NCBI GenBank assembly: GCA_016706565.1
Contig: JADJJI010000011.1
Location: 682,001 to 746,000, forward strand
Length of the DNA: 64,000 nt
Origin: Piscinibacter sp.
GTDB lineage: Bacteria > Pseudomonadota > Gammaproteobacteria > Burkholderiales > Burkholderiaceae_C
Reading direction: 5' to 3'
Under the pieces are notes generated by a model, which ran no database searches, was not told where the DNA came from, and was given only the letters and a program-made list of their open reading frames with translations. Within the stretch, counting starts at the first letter, position 1, and each line of letters starts with the position of its first letter. This document shows positions 61,224-64,000 of the stretch, in pieces. The translations under genes and the position numbers were made by a program.

Positions 61224-62833
61224 ACTGCAAACGCTTCACGGCCCGCAATTCCCGCGAGGCGCTGACCCTGGTGCGCCAGGCCTTCGGCGAAGACGCCGTC
61301 GTGCTGTCCACCAAGCCCTGCCCCGAAGGCGTGGAGGTGCTGGCCATGCCGCCGGAGAGCATGGCCCACATCGAGAAGCTTTCGAACACGGCGCCCAAGG
61401 TGTCGGCCCCGGCCGCGCGCCCTGCACCGGCCCAGCCCGCGCAAACAGCCGTGCGCAAGGGCAAGGGCCTGGCCGAGCGCATCGAGCCCAGCGCTGCCTC
61501 GCCGGTCGAGGACGACGTGAAGCGCCTGTCGATGAGCACGCTGTCGTTCCAGGACTTCGTGCGCGAGCGCATGCTCAAGCGCCGCCAGGAGGCGATGAGC
61601 GAGGCCTCGCGCTTCCCCGACGACGCGGTGGACATGCCCTTCATCGGCTCCTACCAGGAAGTGCCGGCCATGCCGGTGGCCGCTGCCGCGCCGGCCCGCC
61701 CGGCCGCACGTCCTGCCGAGCCGGTGGCCGAGCGCAGCGGTGCGCTCGGTGCCCGCATGGCCACGGCCGCGCCGGTGGTTCATGCGCAGCCGGCCCGCAC
61801 GGCCGTGCCGCCCATGCCGGTGCCGATGCTGCACGACACCGTGCCGGCCGCGCCCGCCGCCGACATGCAGACCGCCGCCGCGGCACGCCGCGACCAGGAA
61901 GACATGATGAAGGAACTGCGCCTCGTGAAAGGCCTGATCGAGGAGCGCTTCGGCGCCCTGGCCTTCATGGAGAAGCTGCAGCGCCAGCCGGCGCAGGCGC
62001 GCCTGACGCAGAAGCTGCTCGACTGCGGCTTCTCGCCGGCGCTGATCCGCAAGCTGGCCGACGCCATGCCGCACGAGGTGAACGACGAGACCAGCTGGGC
62101 CGCCTCGGTGCTCGAGCGCAACCTCGTCACCGGCGAGGCCGACGGCGCGCTGGAAGACCAGGGCGGCGTGTACGCGCTGGTCGGTGCCACCGGCGTGGGC
62201 AAGACCACCACCACGGCGAAGATCGCCGCCGCCTTCGCCGCCAAGTACGGCGCCGGCAACCTCGGCCTGATCACCCTGGACGCCTACCGCGTCGGCGCCC
62301 ATGAGCAGCTGCGCGCCTACGGCCGCATCCTCGGCGTGCCGGTGCACACCGCGCACGACCGCGCCTCGCTGGAAGACCTGCTGGAGCTGCTGGCCGCCAA
62401 GAAGATGGTGCTGATCGACACCGCCGGCATGGCGCAGCGCGACAGCCGCACTCGCGAGCTGCTCGACATGCTGCAGCACCGCGCGATCAAGCGCCTGCTG
62501 GTGGTCAACGCCGCCTCGCAGGGCGAGACGATCGAGGACGTGATGATTTCCTACCGCGCCGCCAGCTGCTGCGGCGTGGTGCTGTCCAAGCTTGACGAGG
62601 CCGTGAAGCTGGGGCCCGCGCTGGACGCGCTGATCCGCCACAAGCTCAAGGTGATCGGCGTGGCCAACGGCCAGCGCGTGCCGGAAGACTGGCACCGCCT
62701 GTCGGCCAACGCCCTGGTGCACCGCGCGCTGCGCGGCGGCGGCAGCAGCGCCTACAAGCTCGACTCCGGCGACGTGAACCTGATCTTCGCGGCGCCGCGC
62801 AGCGGCCTGCTGCACGCCGCGGCCGCCCACTGA
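61220..62833 (+). CDS. flhF: Flagellar biosynthesis GTPase FlhF (polar placement)
   Basis: A 537-residue SRP-type GTPase: N-terminal MNCKRFTARNSREALTLVRQAFGEDAVVLSTKP, an Ala/Pro-rich B region (about 50-220), then NG domains with G1 VGATGVGKTTTTAKIA, G3 LIDTAGMAQRD and G4 SKLDEAVKLG. FlhF marks the pole for flagellar assembly. Confidence 0.95.
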   Translation: MNCKRFTARNSREALTLVRQAFGEDAVVLSTKPCPEGVEVLAMPPESMAHIEKLSNTAPKVSAPAARPAPAQPAQTAVRKGKGLAERIEPSAASPVEDDVKRLSMSTLSFQDFVRERMLKRRQEAMSEASRFPDDAVDMPFIGSYQEVPAMPVAAAAPARPAARPAEPVAERSGALGARMATAAPVVHAQPARTAVPPMPVPMLHDTVPAAPAADMQTAAAARRDQEDMMKELRLVKGLIEERFGALAFMEKLQRQPAQARLTQKLLDCGFSPALIRKLADAMPHEVNDETSWAASVLERNLVTGEADGALEDQGGVYALVGATGVGKTTTTAKIAAAFAAKYGAGNLGLITLDAYRVGAHEQLRAYGRILGVPVHTAHDRASLEDLLELLAAKKMVLIDTAGMAQRDSRTRELLDMLQHRAIKRLLVVNAASQGETIEDVMISYRAASCCGVVLSKLDEAVKLGPALDALIRHKLKVIGVANGQRVPEDWHRLSANALVHRALRGGGSSAYKLDSGDVNLIFAAPRSGLLHAAAAH

Positions 62834-62880
62834 CACCGCTTCGCACCCACAACGACAAGATTTCCGAGCCCCTGCCGACG

Positions 62881-63708
62881 ATGCGCGACTTCGACTCCAA
62901 GCCCATGCCGCTGGACCAGGCCGATGGCCTGCGACGGCTGTTCGCCCGCCACCGCGTGAAGTTCATTCCCGTGGTGTCCAACCCGCATGTCGCCTTCGGC
63001 GGCATGATGCTCGAGCGCCTGTGCGCGGGCTTCGCCGAACACGGCCTGCACGTGCTGGTGGCCGATGCGTCGGAGCGCGCCAGCGCGGCCTCCGAGCTGG
63101 CGATGATGGACCTGGCCGACGCGATCGAGCCGCTGTCCGCGCAGGTCAGCTACCTCGCGGCGCGCGGCCTGCCGATCCGCCATGTCGACGCCAGCGGCTC
63201 GACGGCGCCCTTCCTGCAGGCCCTGGCCGACGCCGTGCCGCAGGCCGACGTGGTGCTGGTGCATGCGCCGGCCACCGAGCTGTGCCGGCTGTTCGCACGC
63301 AGTGCCGAGCTGGCGCGGCGCAGCGGCGACGACAGCGCGCTGGTGCGGCCGCTGCTGCTGGCCGACGACCGGCCGGCCAGCGTGACCCACGCCTACGCGG
63401 CGATCAAGCTGCTGACGCAGCGTGCCGGCCTGGTGGTGCACGACCTGCTGCTGGGCGCCGCCCCGCATTCGCCGCGCGCCGAGCGCATCGCGATGCAGCT
63501 GGCCACCTGCGCCGACGATTTCCTCGGCGCCGTGCTGCGCGACTGGGTGCGGCTCGACCCGGCGGCGCTGGCCGGCGAAGCGCCCAGCGAGGACCTGCGC
63601 CGCCTGGTGCGCGAGACGCTGCGCCTGGAGGCCGTGCCGGCCTCGATGGCCGCACCCTACTACGTCGACCGTCCGCAGCAGACCGCGGCCGGCCGGGCGA
63701 TGAACTGA
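62881..63708 (+). CDS. flhG: FlhG/FleN-like protein with a lost ATP-binding loop
   Basis: A 275-residue protein in the flhG position. The N terminus keeps the FlhF-activating motif (DQADGLRRLF, as DQAxxLR). Where MinD-type FlhG has SGKGGVGKT, this one reads SNPHVAFGG, so the Walker A lysines and the Gly-Lys-Thr are gone; the Walker B-like VLVADAS is changed as well. It is likely not an ATPase, but can still act on FlhF. Spacing of 47 bases from flhF and 16 to fliA fits the usual operon. Confidence 0.85.
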   Translation: MRDFDSKPMPLDQADGLRRLFARHRVKFIPVVSNPHVAFGGMMLERLCAGFAEHGLHVLVADASERASAASELAMMDLADAIEPLSAQVSYLAARGLPIRHVDASGSTAPFLQALADAVPQADVVLVHAPATELCRLFARSAELARRSGDDSALVRPLLLADDRPASVTHAYAAIKLLTQRAGLVVHDLLLGAAPHSPRAERIAMQLATCADDFLGAVLRDWVRLDPAALAGEAPSEDLRRLVRETLRLEAVPASMAAPYYVDRPQQTAAGRAMN

Positions 63709-63724
63709 CCACGGGAGCCACGCG

Positions 63725-64000
63725 ATGTACACCGCCAAGGGTCAACTCGACCTCGACTCGATGCTCAAGCAGTACAGCCCATTGGTGCGGCGGCTGGCCC
63801 ATCAGATGATCGCCAAGCTGCCCGCCAACGTGGAGCTCGACGACCTGATCCAGGTCGGCATGATCGGCCTGGCCGACGCGCTGTCGCGTTTCGACGCCGC
63901 ACAGGGCGTGCAGTTCGAGACCTTCGCCACGCAGCGCATCCGCGGCGCCATGCTCGACGAGCTGCGCGGCAACGACTACCTGTCGCGCGGCACGCGCAAG
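63725..64000 (+). CDS. fliA: RNA polymerase sigma-28 factor FliA, N-terminal part (cut by window end)
   Basis: The first 92 codons of a sigma factor: MYTAKGQLDLDSMLKQYSPLVRRLAHQMIAKLP, then DDLIQVGMIGLADALSRFD and FETFATQRIRGAMLDELRGNDYLSRGTRK, the region 2 pattern of FliA. The frame is open to the right edge. It follows flhG by 16 bases, so flhBAFG-fliA is one operon. It should read the six sigma-28 promoters in this window. Confidence 0.95.
   Translation, partial: MYTAKGQLDLDSMLKQYSPLVRRLAHQMIAKLPANVELDDLIQVGMIGLADALSRFDAAQGVQFETFATQRIRGAMLDELRGNDYLSRGTRK

Overview
The window is about 68-70% GC and nearly fully coding. It looks like chromosomal DNA of a betaproteobacterium of the order Burkholderiales, most like the Rubrivivax-Leptothrix-Methylibium (Sphaerotilaceae) group. 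The reasons are the FlhDC master regulator combined with FliA-type promoters (TCAAG-N-GCCGATA), a single polar-type flagellar cluster with FlhF/FlhG, and the housekeeping gene content. The genus cannot be fixed from sequence reading alone. I see no tRNA, rRNA, CRISPR array, prophage or insertion sequence.

Layout. (1) 0-14 kb is a mixed housekeeping flank: the end of a GGDEF protein, an S9 peptidase, an acetyltransferase coupled to a frameshifted MoxR-like ATPase, a diheme cytochrome c, an HD-GYP phosphodiesterase, a copper module (cueR-copA divergent from copZ, with two MerR-type operators), a peptide-type solute-binding protein, a divergent argO/argP pair and a few small proteins. (2) 14-30 kb, all on the minus strand, is a sugar-nucleotide and glycosyltransfer island. 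It holds three GDP-heptose genes (hddA, hddC, gmhA), an unusual DegT-family enzyme with His where the PLP lysine normally sits, a minimal two-subunit thiamine-diphosphate enzyme, a short-chain dehydrogenase, a B12-radical SAM enzyme, glycosyltransferases, and two tandem SPINDLY/O-GlcNAc-transferase-like proteins that end facing the flagellin genes. (3) 30-47 kb is flagellar: two flagellins, fliD, fliS, fliT, a YcgR brake, a small unknown protein, fliE divergent from fliFGHIJK, then fliLMNOPQR. (4) 47-53.4 kb, minus strand, is a second glycosylation block (hydrolase, GDP-fucose-synthase-like SDR, three glycosyltransferase-like proteins). (5) 53.7-64 kb is flhDC, motAB-cheYZ and flhBAFG-fliA, with fliA cut by the window edge.

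How it fits together. FlhDC is the probable top regulator and FliA the late sigma factor. Six well-formed FliA promoters can be read by eye: before an HD-GYP gene 25 kb away from the flagellar block, before fliC1, fliD, fliS, a small unknown gene, and motA. With YcgR, the HD-GYP enzyme and a GGDEF protein, cyclic-di-GMP control of motility is written into the layout. The two glycosylation blocks embedded in the flagellar cluster, with SPINDLY-type transferases and very short flagellins, suggest O-glycosylation of flagellin with a modified, possibly branched, heptose-derived sugar. This is the most novel system candidate here.

Three genes (the MoxR-like gene, fliJ, flhC) each carry one single-base frameshift in or near a GC-rich run. 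Because fliJ and flhC are needed for motility and all else is intact, sequencing or assembly error is as likely as real mutation.
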